In this document: one piece after another, positions 33,455 through 42,603 of the stretch
How positions within the stretch are numbered: position 1 is the first letter of the stretch
Layout: every line of letters starts with the position of its first letter
Source: Bacteroidota bacterium
GTDB taxonomy: Bacteria; Bacteroidota; Ignavibacteria; Palsa-1295
Assembly: GCA_021324735.1 (NCBI GenBank)
Contig: JAJPIO010000003.1
Location: 32,605 to 96,604, forward strand
Direction: 5' to 3'
DNA length: 64,000 bases
The notes under the pieces: generated by a model
Told to the model about the DNA's origin: nothing
Database searches by the model: none
What the model saw: the letters and a program-made list of their open reading frames with translations, nothing else
Made by a program: the position numbers and the translations under genes

Positions 33455-33486
33455 TCCAGCCCCCTTGATAGGGAGAGGGGGCTGGA
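33455..33486 (-). terminator. Hairpin after the outer-membrane protein gene
   Basis: Arms 33455-33465 and 33476-33486 (TCCAGCCCCCT and its complement) form an 11-bp GC-rich stem 25 bases past the minus-strand stop. Only a weak AT-rich stretch follows, with no clean T-run. Confidence 0.5.
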
Positions 33487-33510
33487 AAACACAAACTTCA
33501 GCGCGGCTAC

Positions 33511-34329
33511 TTATCCGCGAATAAAATACCGGAAATAAATACCGGCGAATACCGATGATGCATGCCAGTTCGTAACAGTGGCCGTTGCATTATCGACTTT
33601 GGTGATCGGGAAATCATAACCGACGGTCGGTGTCGCGATCCAATCCGGCGAGAATGACACGTCGTACGTAGCTTGCGCACGCAACGCGAGGCGAAGCGAT
33701 TGCGCATTAGGAACGGCCGTCGATGAGGTAACCGTCACTTCAGACTCCTGGTTATCGGCGGTGGCCGTTGGCGAAATTGCCTTTACCGTAACGGTCTTGT
33801 TAAAGTTTGCGGCCATCTTAATGCCGACCGACGGACCGACCTGAATACCAGGGCCGACCGGTGACGGACCCGGCGTGAAGTTATACTTATAACCCAGGTT
33901 GATCACGAGGTAGCTTAAGCTCGCATCGAGAGCCGTCGTGACCGAAGAATTCTGGTCGACGAAGCCATTGAGCTTGGTCGGCGTGGAAGCCGTCGCACCA
34001 TTCAGCGACGTAAACTTCGATGATTTCGAATCATACAGAACTTCACCTACGATGAAGTTCTGGAGTTCATTGGCATTACCTAATGGGAATTCGACCGAAA
34101 GACCGCCCCACGGTGCAACCCCTGACCCATTCTGGGCCTGGAAACACGTAGGTTCGGAATTTAAGATCGGGAAAGCATCGGAGTTGTATGCTACGAGGTT
34201 AATGCCGCCCACCGGACCAACGAGGAAGCCAGCCTGGACTTGAGGAGTCAAAACACCTTGAGCGGATGCTCTACCAGCGATGGCCAAAACGGCGAAAGCA
34301 GAAGCAAGAAGAATAAGTCGGTTACGCAT
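33511..34329 (-). CDS. Outer-membrane beta-barrel protein (272 aa)
   Basis: A signal peptide (LILLASAFAVLAIAG, cleavage after ASAQ) is followed by alternating amphipathic beta strands such as LSYLVINLGYKYNF and VGPSVGIKMAANF. It ends in an aromatic terminal strand (FAGIYFRYFIRG), as expected of an outer-membrane barrel of roughly 8-10 strands. No characterised family was recognised. It lies between two IgGFc-type T9SS giants, and the three may act together at the surface, but each has its own 3' hairpin and 150-base flanking gaps, so separate transcription is likely. Confidence 0.8.
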   Translation of the reverse strand: MRNRLILLASAFAVLAIAGRASAQGVLTPQVQAGFLVGPVGGINLVAYNSDAFPILNSEPTCFQAQNGSGVAPWGGLSVEFPLGNANELQNFIVGEVLYDSKSSKFTSLNGATASTPTKLNGFVDQNSSVTTALDASLSYLVINLGYKYNFTPGPSPVGPGIQVGPSVGIKMAANFNKTVTVKAISPTATADNQESEVTVTSSTAVPNAQSLRLALRAQATYDVSFSPDWIATPTVGYDFPITKVDNATATVTNWHASSVFAGIYFRYFIRG

Positions 34330-34431
34330 AGCTAAAGTATCTGAAAGATTAACACTCTTAAGGGGACGCTTGCCTGATGGGATAAACTATACCTAAAACA
34401 GCACGTCCCGGATTTTATTAGTTCCTCCCGA

Positions 34432-34464
34432 CTAATGCCCCTCTCCACTCGAGAGGGGCATTAG
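34432..34464 (-). terminator. Perfect 14-bp hairpin after the second IgGFc-type gene
   Basis: CTAATGCCCCTCTC (34432-34445) pairs exactly with 34451-34464 around a CACTC loop, starting 14 bases past the stop at 34478. No T-run follows on the minus strand. Confidence 0.55.
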
Positions 34465-34477
34465 CAGGGATGCAAAA

Positions 34478-37400
34478 TTAACGCTGAATTACGAACTGCT
34501 GGGAAATTACGTCTTTTCCACTGCTCATTCGGTACGTGTACGTGCCGTTCGGCATATTCGAAACATCGACCGTCGTCATCCACTCGCCAGCATCGTGACG
34601 AATATTATCGATCGGACGGGAGACTTCTTTACCAAGCACATCGTATATGGCCAGCGTGAGATTCATCGCGCCACGGTTCTGGTAGTCGAACGTGATGTGG
34701 CCACCGGTCACCGGGTTTGGTGTTACCGGGCGGACGAAGCTAAACGGCTGGTTACTCATGACTGCGCGCATTGTCGCATCACCGCAACGAAGAATGAGGT
34801 TCATCGTACCGCTTTGTACGGACGTCTGAACGCAGCTTCCAAGCGTGTTACCAGCATTGGTATATGGCGTTATCGAAACGAGCTGTACCTGAGTAGAACC
34901 GTCCGATTTGCTCAGATAGACATTGAATCGGATCTGACCGAGCGACGTAACCTTCTCATCGAGCGGCTGCGTGCCCGTAAGCGTAACTATAAGCGTATCG
35001 CCGACCATTTGAGGATTCGAAACGCTCCAACCATTCGGCAGGCCGCTGATATCGCTCGCGGTCGGAACAGATAGAAGGTCCGGATGCGGAATATAATATT
35101 TCAGCACGACCTTGGTGATATTCTCATTCGCGAGTGTGTATCCAGACGCGTCGAGACCGTTCAAATTAACGGAGAAGTGGATCGGCAATGTCAGTTGCTG
35201 ACCGGCATACGCGGAATCAACACCAGCGGTACCAAAGTCCGATGTAGCAGTGAGCATGATCGGTGCAGCAGTACCCTTCACCGGTGCAAATACGGTGTCA
35301 TAGTACGTCCCGTTCTTGAGCATGTGATTGTTATGCATGATCAACTCGAGCGTATCATATACGGTCTGCGCTGCTGCATTCGGATCAGGGTTGAAATTCA
35401 CCGGGAATTTCAGTGAAGCATTACCATCGACAATGTCATGAATGACATTCGGCGTGGTGAACTTACCCGTATTCTGTACCCAGCTAGCGCTTACGATCGT
35501 ATCGACGAAGCCAACTGGCTTGGTATTAAGAACGGTGATGAAATCCGAACCTTGATCGCACGACAGCATCGGCGGGAAGGTGTGCCCGATAGCGGCCGCA
35601 CCGGACACGACCACGTAAGCCATCAACGGTACTTTTTGCTGAACACACGCATCTGTATTCACAAGCACGTTTGCTGCCTGAGCAGAATCCGGATAAGCAG
35701 ACGGATCGAAATTTACCGTGACTTGGACGCTTACCCCAGCCTTCGCTACATACGGATAGGTGATCGGTTGATTCGCCTGATCCTTCGCAGTAATGGTATA
35801 CGCTCCATTGTATGCACCACCATTCTCCAGAGCGATGGATGTGATCGTGAGATCTTCTGAAGCCGAGTTCGTCACGTTGAAGGTTGCGCTTTGCGGCGCT
35901 CCTCTAAAGTCGATCGGAGTAGGAGCACCGAACGTGAGCGAAGTCGGAAGGATCTGCTGCGAACGATAGACCACGTTTACCGTAGCTGTTGCTCGTCCGA
36001 TCGTATCTCCCGTATTGGCATCAATGGCGATCAACGTAGTGGTCGCGGTCTGATTTGTATTCGGCGTGACCGGGAAATCTACGAGAATCGTATCGTAGTC
36101 ACCCTCCAGTAGCGTCTCCGTTTGTCGTGATGCATCCCATGAACCGCGGTGCATATCATGTCCCACCAAATTAATAAAATCGGTCGTATTCGACATGATA
36201 ATTGGCCGGACCGTTAGCGATGCTTTGCCAACGTTCGAAAGAACGAATGCAAAATGAGCGGTATCCGGCGTCGTAATACATGCAAGACTAATGGTATCGT
36301 TACCACCAAATGCTGCGGACGGCGCGATAGCATTACCGATCAGCTTATCCGTATGCGATAGTGGATTACCATCAGTACCATTTTCTTGTGCTGTCCAGGT
36401 ACCGACCGCTGTATTACCGTTCAGGTCAGTTGGTTCATACCAGAACTGCACGCTATCAACACCGAGCGGCTGTACCACCCGCGGGAATGTTTGTCCCGGA
36501 ATTAGGACGAAGTGCGTAGAATCGGTCCAGGAAGGCGAATTGATATGCAGCACATCCTGCTTGGAAGTATTGTGAATAGCGGCTGCTTTTTCGACCCATG
36601 CACCTGGAGATGGCGGCGTAAGCGGTACATCTTTCCAGATAACATCCGCTACCCAGAAGTCAGGTGCGCCACCGCTGCCAACAACCGCTGCAGAATCCAC
36701 TAAGCACTCATCTCCAAAGATGATCGTATCGTGCACGGTCGTTTGCTTGACGGGCAAGAACGAGATCTTTATGATCCGCTTCTCCCCTACGGCCAAGGGG
36801 CCTGTTGCAGCACTGTCGATCTTGAAACCAACATCGCCGTGAAGCAGGGAGACATTCGTAAACTTAAATGGTATCTTACCCTGATTGATAAGAGTATCGT
36901 ATTCGTACGTCGGAGTAAGTTTTCCGACACCAAAATCCTGAAGTGGCGGAGCGATGCCCGCTACTTGCGGCGTATAGGTACTGGTGATCGTCGTTACATT
37001 ACCAGCCAGGTCGATCGTTTCTACAACAAGGATAGCCGGCTTTGTGCGATCGGCAACGAACATACTATAACCGGATGTATCCAATCCGGCACCTTCGATC
37101 CAATTCGGATACGGGTCCGGCTGATACGCCATGTTATAGATCGTATCGACGTGAATAGCATTCAAATGGCTTTGCGGCTGCGGAGGAGTAATTCCTGGTA
37201 AATTACCCGAGTCCGACAGATGGACTAACGCACGATAACACTCGCCTGTGATCACGGGGAGCGGTGGGACCGTGTCTGGCGAATGGAATGTACCGGTACC
37301 AAATGAACCAGTCCATGCATACGATTCGTCAAAACCATAGCCGTAAATGTAAACACCGACACCGCTGGTGTCACCTTTTACGACGTGCGCACCCGGAGCA

Positions 37401-38782
37401 ATATGCGGCACCACGAATACTTCAAAGGTATCATCGACAGGCTGGTGAGTGTATTTCAAGATCGAGCCACCGTCGAACAATGTATTACGCTCATCATTGA
37501 CATTGACGATAATATTCGCATAGTTATCGTACGGTGTTTGTGAACCGATACTTACCGGCGTTTGGAATACCACCGTTTTCGTAAAGTTCTCTCGTGGATT
37601 AACAACAACTTCCGCAGGATCGCCATTGCCGTTGTTATAATCAGGATAGGTCGAACTGTTCAAGTACTGAACGAGCAAGAAAGGCGCATCGCTGAACCAC
37701 TTGTTAGAAAGTTGTTCTTCCACCCAATAGGTACCATACTTATTATTGATTATGCACTCCTGGTGAATGCCGGTGGTGGCATCCTGCCTGTAGATCATTT
37801 GGCCGGGCTTCGAGGATATTATCAGGTACAAAGAAAAATCGTGACCCGACATTCCCATCGGCTGTGCGGGCGATGTTGTGTAGTACGTCTGTGCCCAGGT
37901 TCGTACCGGCGGAATCATATCCGTAACGTGATCGCAATAGGGAAAATCCGGTGGGATATTCGGACATTGCGAACCACCAACAACACCGACCGGCTGATTC
38001 GAGTGAATGATCGTACCGGTCACATCATAGCCATCGACGCCCTGCGCTTTGACCGTCTGATATTGAACGGACTGACCACGATTTAGTTGGACCGTAAACG
38101 GTACGCCCGCTGGATAAGCAACCACCGTATTATTTCCCGGATAAGCAGCTGCCTGACGAAGATCAGCTGATGGGGTGATCGTGCAAACCGTATTATCCTG
38201 ATTAGCGACGATCGTAAACTCCGATGGGAAATCGAATACATAGCTGCCAAAACCCTCGAAGAGAGCACCATAAGCTGCTACGACGTAATCCGTACCCCAT
38301 CCAATATTCGGAATAATGTATTCGCCATCGGATGTGTATGGGTTGTGCGACATAAGATAGCAGCAAATGTCGGCATCGTTCGACCAAATGTGAACGCCTT
38401 TATTTTCGACGACACCGCTCGATTTCATTTCCCATCCGAGCGGAATATTTGCCGTTCCGATCTTATAGGCACCGACCGGCACCGCCGTTACCGGACCATT
38501 ACCCATCTGAACATACGCCGTCGTATTGTTCGCTGACGTAATATAGATTCGGTAATATTTACCGGATTCATCCAAATAATTCTGAGCCAGTGCGACCCAA
38601 AATTCGCGGCCCATCGAAGGCGGCGTGACCTTCGATTTGACGATCGTATGAGTAATGCGTCCGGTCGTGATCGTTTGTGCCGATGCCGGAGAAGCACCGA
38701 GGAGACCAGCCATCCCTAAGAATAAAAAGACGAGTCCAAAACTCTTGCGAGCAGACCCTATGAAATGGTTAACGTATTTCAT
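34478..38782 (-). CDS. Giant T9SS surface protein with IgGFc-binding-type N-terminus, second copy (1434 aa)
   Basis: The start is set at the ATG at 38782 (MKYVNHFIG), because the 13 residues upstream of it are not needed for a good signal peptide (FGLVFLFLGMAGLL, cleavage after ASAQ). Residues about 40-520 form the IgGFc-binding-type module (GREFWVALAQNY, AYGALFEGF, GSQCPNIPP). Anchor-D-like modules fill the centre (DFGVGKLTPTYEY, TFGAPTPIDFRG). A cohesin-like region and RCGDATMRAVM precede a T9SS type A sorting domain (TPNPVTGG, IYDVLGKEV, NGTYTYRM). Layout matches the 29081-33349 protein, but sequences are diverged, implying old duplication. Confidence 0.87.
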   Translation of the reverse strand: MKYVNHFIGSARKSFGLVFLFLGMAGLLGASPASAQTITTGRITHTIVKSKVTPPSMGREFWVALAQNYLDESGKYYRIYITSANNTTAYVQMGNGPVTAVPVGAYKIGTANIPLGWEMKSSGVVENKGVHIWSNDADICCYLMSHNPYTSDGEYIIPNIGWGTDYVVAAYGALFEGFGSYVFDFPSEFTIVANQDNTVCTITPSADLRQAAAYPGNNTVVAYPAGVPFTVQLNRGQSVQYQTVKAQGVDGYDVTGTIIHSNQPVGVVGGSQCPNIPPDFPYCDHVTDMIPPVRTWAQTYYTTSPAQPMGMSGHDFSLYLIISSKPGQMIYRQDATTGIHQECIINNKYGTYWVEEQLSNKWFSDAPFLLVQYLNSSTYPDYNNGNGDPAEVVVNPRENFTKTVVFQTPVSIGSQTPYDNYANIIVNVNDERNTLFDGGSILKYTHQPVDDTFEVFVVPHIAPGAHVVKGDTSGVGVYIYGYGFDESYAWTGSFGTGTFHSPDTVPPLPVITGECYRALVHLSDSGNLPGITPPQPQSHLNAIHVDTIYNMAYQPDPYPNWIEGAGLDTSGYSMFVADRTKPAILVVETIDLAGNVTTITSTYTPQVAGIAPPLQDFGVGKLTPTYEYDTLINQGKIPFKFTNVSLLHGDVGFKIDSAATGPLAVGEKRIIKISFLPVKQTTVHDTIIFGDECLVDSAAVVGSGGAPDFWVADVIWKDVPLTPPSPGAWVEKAAAIHNTSKQDVLHINSPSWTDSTHFVLIPGQTFPRVVQPLGVDSVQFWYEPTDLNGNTAVGTWTAQENGTDGNPLSHTDKLIGNAIAPSAAFGGNDTISLACITTPDTAHFAFVLSNVGKASLTVRPIIMSNTTDFINLVGHDMHRGSWDASRQTETLLEGDYDTILVDFPVTPNTNQTATTTLIAIDANTGDTIGRATATVNVVYRSQQILPTSLTFGAPTPIDFRGAPQSATFNVTNSASEDLTITSIALENGGAYNGAYTITAKDQANQPITYPYVAKAGVSVQVTVNFDPSAYPDSAQAANVLVNTDACVQQKVPLMAYVVVSGAAAIGHTFPPMLSCDQGSDFITVLNTKPVGFVDTIVSASWVQNTGKFTTPNVIHDIVDGNASLKFPVNFNPDPNAAAQTVYDTLELIMHNNHMLKNGTYYDTVFAPVKGTAAPIMLTATSDFGTAGVDSAYAGQQLTLPIHFSVNLNGLDASGYTLANENITKVVLKYYIPHPDLLSVPTASDISGLPNGWSVSNPQMVGDTLIVTLTGTQPLDEKVTSLGQIRFNVYLSKSDGSTQVQLVSITPYTNAGNTLGSCVQTSVQSGTMNLILRCGDATMRAVMSNQPFSFVRPVTPNPVTGGHITFDYQNRGAMNLTLAIYDVLGKEVSRPIDNIRHDAGEWMTTVDVSNMPNGTYTYRMSSGKDVISQQFVIQR

Positions 38783-39115
38783 GGTTTCGCTAAATGGTAG
38801 CGTGATAAGCAGTAGAATCAATTACAAAAAACCATGTGCTATTATTGGAGCACAACCAAAGCAGCAAAGTCAGGAAGATACGCCCAAAACGAGTAAAGCG
38901 ACCAATTAAAATTCGGCCCTAACAGCCTACCCTCGTATGAACGGCTATTAACATCGCCAGTAAGCCAGTTTATGGTTCCTGATCCTGCTGACGTGAGTTA
39001 TTCGAAACCCTCTCAACTATTTAAAACGCTCGGACTCCGTCCGGTTACAAAAAATTTATAAAAAAGATACGGCTATTCTTATAGACACTATTGCGCTCTG
39101 ATTTAAAACACCCGA
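38783..39115. other. Intergenic gap without a supported gene
   Basis: This AT-rich stretch lies between the second IgGFc-type gene and the terminator of the PorE-like gene. It must carry the promoter of the 38782 gene on the minus strand. A short CGGAC/GTCCG hairpin lies near 39028-39040. I see no coding potential. Confidence 0.5.
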
Positions 39116-39148
39116 AAAATTAGCGACCCTGCCAAAGGCAAGGCCGCT
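39116..39148 (-). terminator. Intrinsic terminator of the PorE-like gene
   Basis: On the minus strand AGCGGCCTTGCC pairs with GGCAGGGTCGCT (two G-U pairs, TTT loop) and is followed by AATTTTT, 26 bases after the stop at 39175. The wobble pairs fit minus-strand RNA. Confidence 0.75.
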
Positions 39149-39174
39149 GATTTGAACTAATATAGGCGGTTTAA

Positions 39175-41706
39175 CTACTGAGCGGTGTTGATCGGAGTCT
39201 CGACCAGCACTTGCACGGTGCGGTTATAGTACCGTCCCTCCGGAAGATCGTTCGGATAAAGCGGCTGGGTCTTGCCATATCCGTGAGCCGTGAGTGACTT
39301 TACGCGGCCCTTAATGTGGCCAGCAATGTCATTCTTTACGGCATTCGCCCGGTTGGTCGAAAGCTTCGCATTATAGTCTTCGGTGCCGAGGATATCCGTG
39401 TATCCATTAACCGATACGTCGGAGTTCGGCTGGATACGACCATACACATAGGTATCGAGAATATGGTGATTCCACTTACCCATGTCCGATTTATTATACG
39501 TAAATAGGATAAGATTGTAGGTCTCACGGGTCTTGTCACCCAAATGCTGCGCTACGACATCGCTCACAGAGAATTGACGAACATCGACCTGATCGACATT
39601 CGAAAGCACTTCACGACCACCCTTATCCGTAACCTTCAATTGGACGGACATTTTATCCTCACCTTCGGGCAGCTTATTACCCTGCGAAGAACGCCAATTA
39701 TACGTGTTGTAGGTAGTGTTGCTCAGCGGTCCAAGATCGGAGATCGTTGCCCAGGGCTTGCCTTGATAGCTGATCATGAGATCACGTTTAGCGATTACCT
39801 CATCACGAAGTCCGTTTTCCCACTTAAATCCACCGGTCGGCGCATCCGGTCGCTTTACGATCGCGCTATGCAGTACGGGATGCACGATCTCCCATGAATC
39901 GCTGCCTACTTCTACACGGCGGTTCTCGGCAATGCCTTCCGGCGTCGTCGGAAGCGTCGGGTTCTCCGGAAGCTTGCGGGCTTCTACTTTAATACGTTCC
40001 GGCTGAATTCCCCAGATCTCCACCAGATATTTCTTCACTGCTTCAGCACGCTGACGAGAAAGATCGATCGACATTTCTACCGATGTATCCTGCGAATTGG
40101 TACCGGTCAGGCTGATCTGTGTATTCGGATTATTACGAAGCCGCAGACCCAGAATGTTCAGGTAATTGTAATAGGCATTGAGCGTACTCGAGACCGTATC
40201 CTCGTTGAAGCCATTGGTCTCTGCGGGGCTCGAGTAAAGAACGTAACGGTTCGGAAGTGCTCCATTGCCGGCGTCGAAGAATACCATTGGAAGCAATGCA
40301 AACAGCTCGATCGTCTTCTGCTCGCGAATGACCACTCCCTTGAAATTCGGAAAGAGCGATGGCTTTTCAACGAGGAGTTGTGGTGTTTGCGTAACCCAAT
40401 GCACCACTGGCGGCACCTCGTTATTCATCGGAATATCGTGCGTGATGATTCGCGATGTATCATTGCGAAGCGGAATACTCTCTCTCGTGGGCGGATATGG
40501 GAAGTGATTTGGCTCCGTTGCACTGATGAGGTACGGACCGCCCAAATTTCCCTTCGCATCGCTCGAAAGAACGGCCAAGTATTCACCGGTTGCGCTATTT
40601 GCGAGCTTATTGTACACGGTATCGCCCGTGCGCTCGTCGATGATCACAACGTGCGCCCCTAAATTTTGCTGCGTATTGACATCGAAACAACGACCTTTAA
40701 GTACGAGCGTCGGTTTGGGTGCCGGTGGATTGGTGGCTACCCAAATATCATAATCACCACTGCCACCAGCACGGTCACTGGTAAAGAATAAAACATTTCC
40801 GGAAGCGGGTATTGTAAGAAAGAAGTCATTGTCCTTCGAATTGATCGGGGCCGGCAATGCTACTGGGTCCGTCCAATCAGTATCTGATGGTCCCTTCCAT
40901 TCCGATTGGAAAATATCCAAGCCACCAAGGCCACCATGACCGTTTGAGCAAAAGTACAACGTGGTTCCGTCCGCAGCCATAAACGGCGAAGCGTCGTATT
41001 TGGCGGTATTGATCTTCGAGCCGAGGTTTACCGGCTCACTCCAGCGACCATCTGGAAGCTGATGGCTTACAAAAATATCAACATTATCTTTCGCCTCTGT
41101 ACCGATCTTTCCAGGACGATTCGACGCGAAGAACAGCTTCTTGCCATCCGGCGAAATAGAAGGTTGGGACTCCCACATCGAAGTATTGATTGGGGCGCCT
41201 ACTTCATGCACGTTTTTCCAATGTGTACCGTCAAGGGTAGCCACCCAGATATTGACATCATTCGGGGCAGTGGTATTTCGATTGGTCGCGAAGTAAATCG
41301 TTTGTCCGTCTGCGGCAATGGAAGCAGCACCGTCATCTACGGTCGAGTTGATTTCCTGTACATCGATGGGTGCAGCCCACGTTGTATCATTATTTTCGGG
41401 ACTAGTCGTCATCCAAAAATCTTGCGCACCGACACCACCCGGACGATCTGAAACTATAAACATCGTGCGTCCGTCAGCGGTGACTGTTGGCGAGAATTCT
41501 TTATATTTAGAATTTAAAATCGGTCCTAAATTTTTTACGACCAGTTTTGCGAAGGCACTTTTGCCAGTATCCGGTGTAACCGGCGGCGTAGGTACCAGAC
41601 GAATACTGAGGGAATCTCGTGTCGCCGCGGTTGAGGGGTTCCAGGCTACACTCGAAATGCCGAGTAGGAGAAGAAGTTGAAGAAGCCTTAGGGGTTTCAT
41701 CGTCAT
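39175..41706 (-). CDS. PorE-like envelope protein: five PD40 blades, CRD-like domain, two OmpA domains (843 aa)
   Basis: The ATG at 41706 is preferred because AAGG lies 5 bases upstream and a signal peptide (LLQLLLLLGISSVAW) follows. Five PD40/WD40-like blades start near residues 72, 128, 181, 240 and 296 (SPTVTADGRTMFIVSD, SISPDGKKLFFASNR type). A carboxypeptidase-regulatory-like beta domain lies at about 333-410 (KGRCFDVNTQQ). Two OmpA-like peptidoglycan-binding domains follow, near 510-625 (LSRQRAEAVKKYL) and 725-835 (LSTNRANAVKND). PorE, a T9SS component, has TPR, five-bladed propeller, CRD and one OmpA domain. The TPR part is absent and OmpA is doubled here. A role anchoring T9SS or a surface complex to peptidoglycan is inferred. 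Confidence 0.85.
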   Translation of the reverse strand: MTMKPLRLLQLLLLLGISSVAWNPSTAATRDSLSIRLVPTPPVTPDTGKSAFAKLVVKNLGPILNSKYKEFSPTVTADGRTMFIVSDRPGGVGAQDFWMTTSPENNDTTWAAPIDVQEINSTVDDGAASIAADGQTIYFATNRNTTAPNDVNIWVATLDGTHWKNVHEVGAPINTSMWESQPSISPDGKKLFFASNRPGKIGTEAKDNVDIFVSHQLPDGRWSEPVNLGSKINTAKYDASPFMAADGTTLYFCSNGHGGLGGLDIFQSEWKGPSDTDWTDPVALPAPINSKDNDFFLTIPASGNVLFFTSDRAGGSGDYDIWVATNPPAPKPTLVLKGRCFDVNTQQNLGAHVVIIDERTGDTVYNKLANSATGEYLAVLSSDAKGNLGGPYLISATEPNHFPYPPTRESIPLRNDTSRIITHDIPMNNEVPPVVHWVTQTPQLLVEKPSLFPNFKGVVIREQKTIELFALLPMVFFDAGNGALPNRYVLYSSPAETNGFNEDTVSSTLNAYYNYLNILGLRLRNNPNTQISLTGTNSQDTSVEMSIDLSRQRAEAVKKYLVEIWGIQPERIKVEARKLPENPTLPTTPEGIAENRRVEVGSDSWEIVHPVLHSAIVKRPDAPTGGFKWENGLRDEVIAKRDLMISYQGKPWATISDLGPLSNTTYNTYNWRSSQGNKLPEGEDKMSVQLKVTDKGGREVLSNVDQVDVRQFSVSDVVAQHLGDKTRETYNLILFTYNKSDMGKWNHHILDTYVYGRIQPNSDVSVNGYTDILGTEDYNAKLSTNRANAVKNDIAGHIKGRVKSLTAHGYGKTQPLYPNDLPEGRYYNRTVQVLVETPINTAQ

Positions 41707-42123
41707 GTGAACCTTCATATGGTCAGTCACGTGAATTACGGGGGTGGTATTACTAACTCTATCGAAGTTAACGGTCACTTTTCAACACTCCGGTCATCAC
41801 ACCGGTATAGTTCGAAGCAACTCAAGTTCGTAGATTCGTTTGTTGTTACAGCGAGGCCTAACCTTAAAACGGGGCGCCGGCGAACGTGTCCTTAAAGCGA
41901 ATCGCATCACCAGCACCGGCAACCGATTCCCGAACAGTGCTCCAAGGCGATCGACGCCCAGTTCTAAATCAGCAGAAAGCAGCGAGTTATGAACGCCCGC
42001 TCACTGAATTGGTTCAATCAGACGGACATCAAACTCCAAGGATTCGCAACGTTCGCAACCTTACAACACCGTGCTAAGGAAGAACGAACAACGACCTCAG
42101 GGTTACTAAAATAATATATAGAT
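41707..42123. other. Divergent intergenic gap, upstream half
   Basis: The region lies between the minus-strand PorE-like gene and the promoter-like sequence at 42124. It must hold the PorE-like gene's promoter. Short open frames here have no protein-like composition, and no tRNA or strong repeat was found. Confidence 0.45.
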
Positions 42124-42154
42124 TTTGGCAGATAATAGAAAAAGAGAATATTTG
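42124..42154 (+). promoter_or_regulatory. Putative Bacteroidota-type promoter
   Basis: TTTG at 42124-42127 is separated by 19 bases from AATATTTG at 42147-42154, a one-mismatch fit to TTTG-N19-TAnnTTTG. Transcription would begin near 42161 and run through the structured block below toward the giant gene at 42604. Confidence 0.4.
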
Positions 42155-42215
42155 AGCAAAATTTGCCCCATATTTCCCCACTTTCTATTCTTTCTTAACC
42201 ATTCTCAACCATATC

Positions 42216-42486
42216 GTGTTATTACGGAAACCTCATGATTTCGGGTCAAGTTTGCGGTCATCCGGAATCATGCTTGCGTGGGATTTGCCCCCAGCCCATG
42301 CGAGCGAGAGACCGGCGATTTTGAAGCCGCCCAGGGAACTGCCCGTTCCTGATCTTCGAATCCTTCTTCGACTTCCGCATGCCCAGGGTTCTCTAAAAGA
42401 GAGAGTCTCTTTAAGAGTGCTCGAGAATGTATCGTATGCCTTTAGGATCCTTGCCCCGGAGCCTCGAGGTCCCAAAAATCAATAGC
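42216..42486 (+). ncRNA. Candidate structured RNA or long structured leader
   Basis: A GC-richer block in an AT-rich gap, about 60 bases after a promoter-like sequence. Successive stems can be drawn: 42273-42282 with 42295-42304 (10 pairs, including two G-U pairs that work only for plus-strand RNA); 42313-42316 with 42326-42329; 42332-42339 with 42345-42351 (one bulge); 42356-42360 with 42367-42371. An 89-codon open frame also crosses the block but lacks a ribosome site and has a Pro/Arg-rich, non-protein-like composition. It could be an independent small RNA, a leader of the downstream surface-protein gene, or remnant DNA. No known RNA family was recognised. Confidence 0.3.
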
Positions 42487-42603
42487 AGGCGATGAATCAG
42501 ACTTCATCACCTTCTGTTGGCAAAACGGCTCTGTACCATGAACTCAATTAATCGAGACCAGATGGACGTCGAACGAACAACGACCATCGATGGGGCTATA
42601 AAC

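Noticed and set aside
41886..42077. 63-codon frame in the divergent gap
   Set aside because: Unstructured polar composition and no start signal.
42216..42485. 89-codon frame as a real small protein
   Set aside because: No ribosome site, Pro/Arg/Leu-rich composition, and RNA stems explain the block better. Not excluded.
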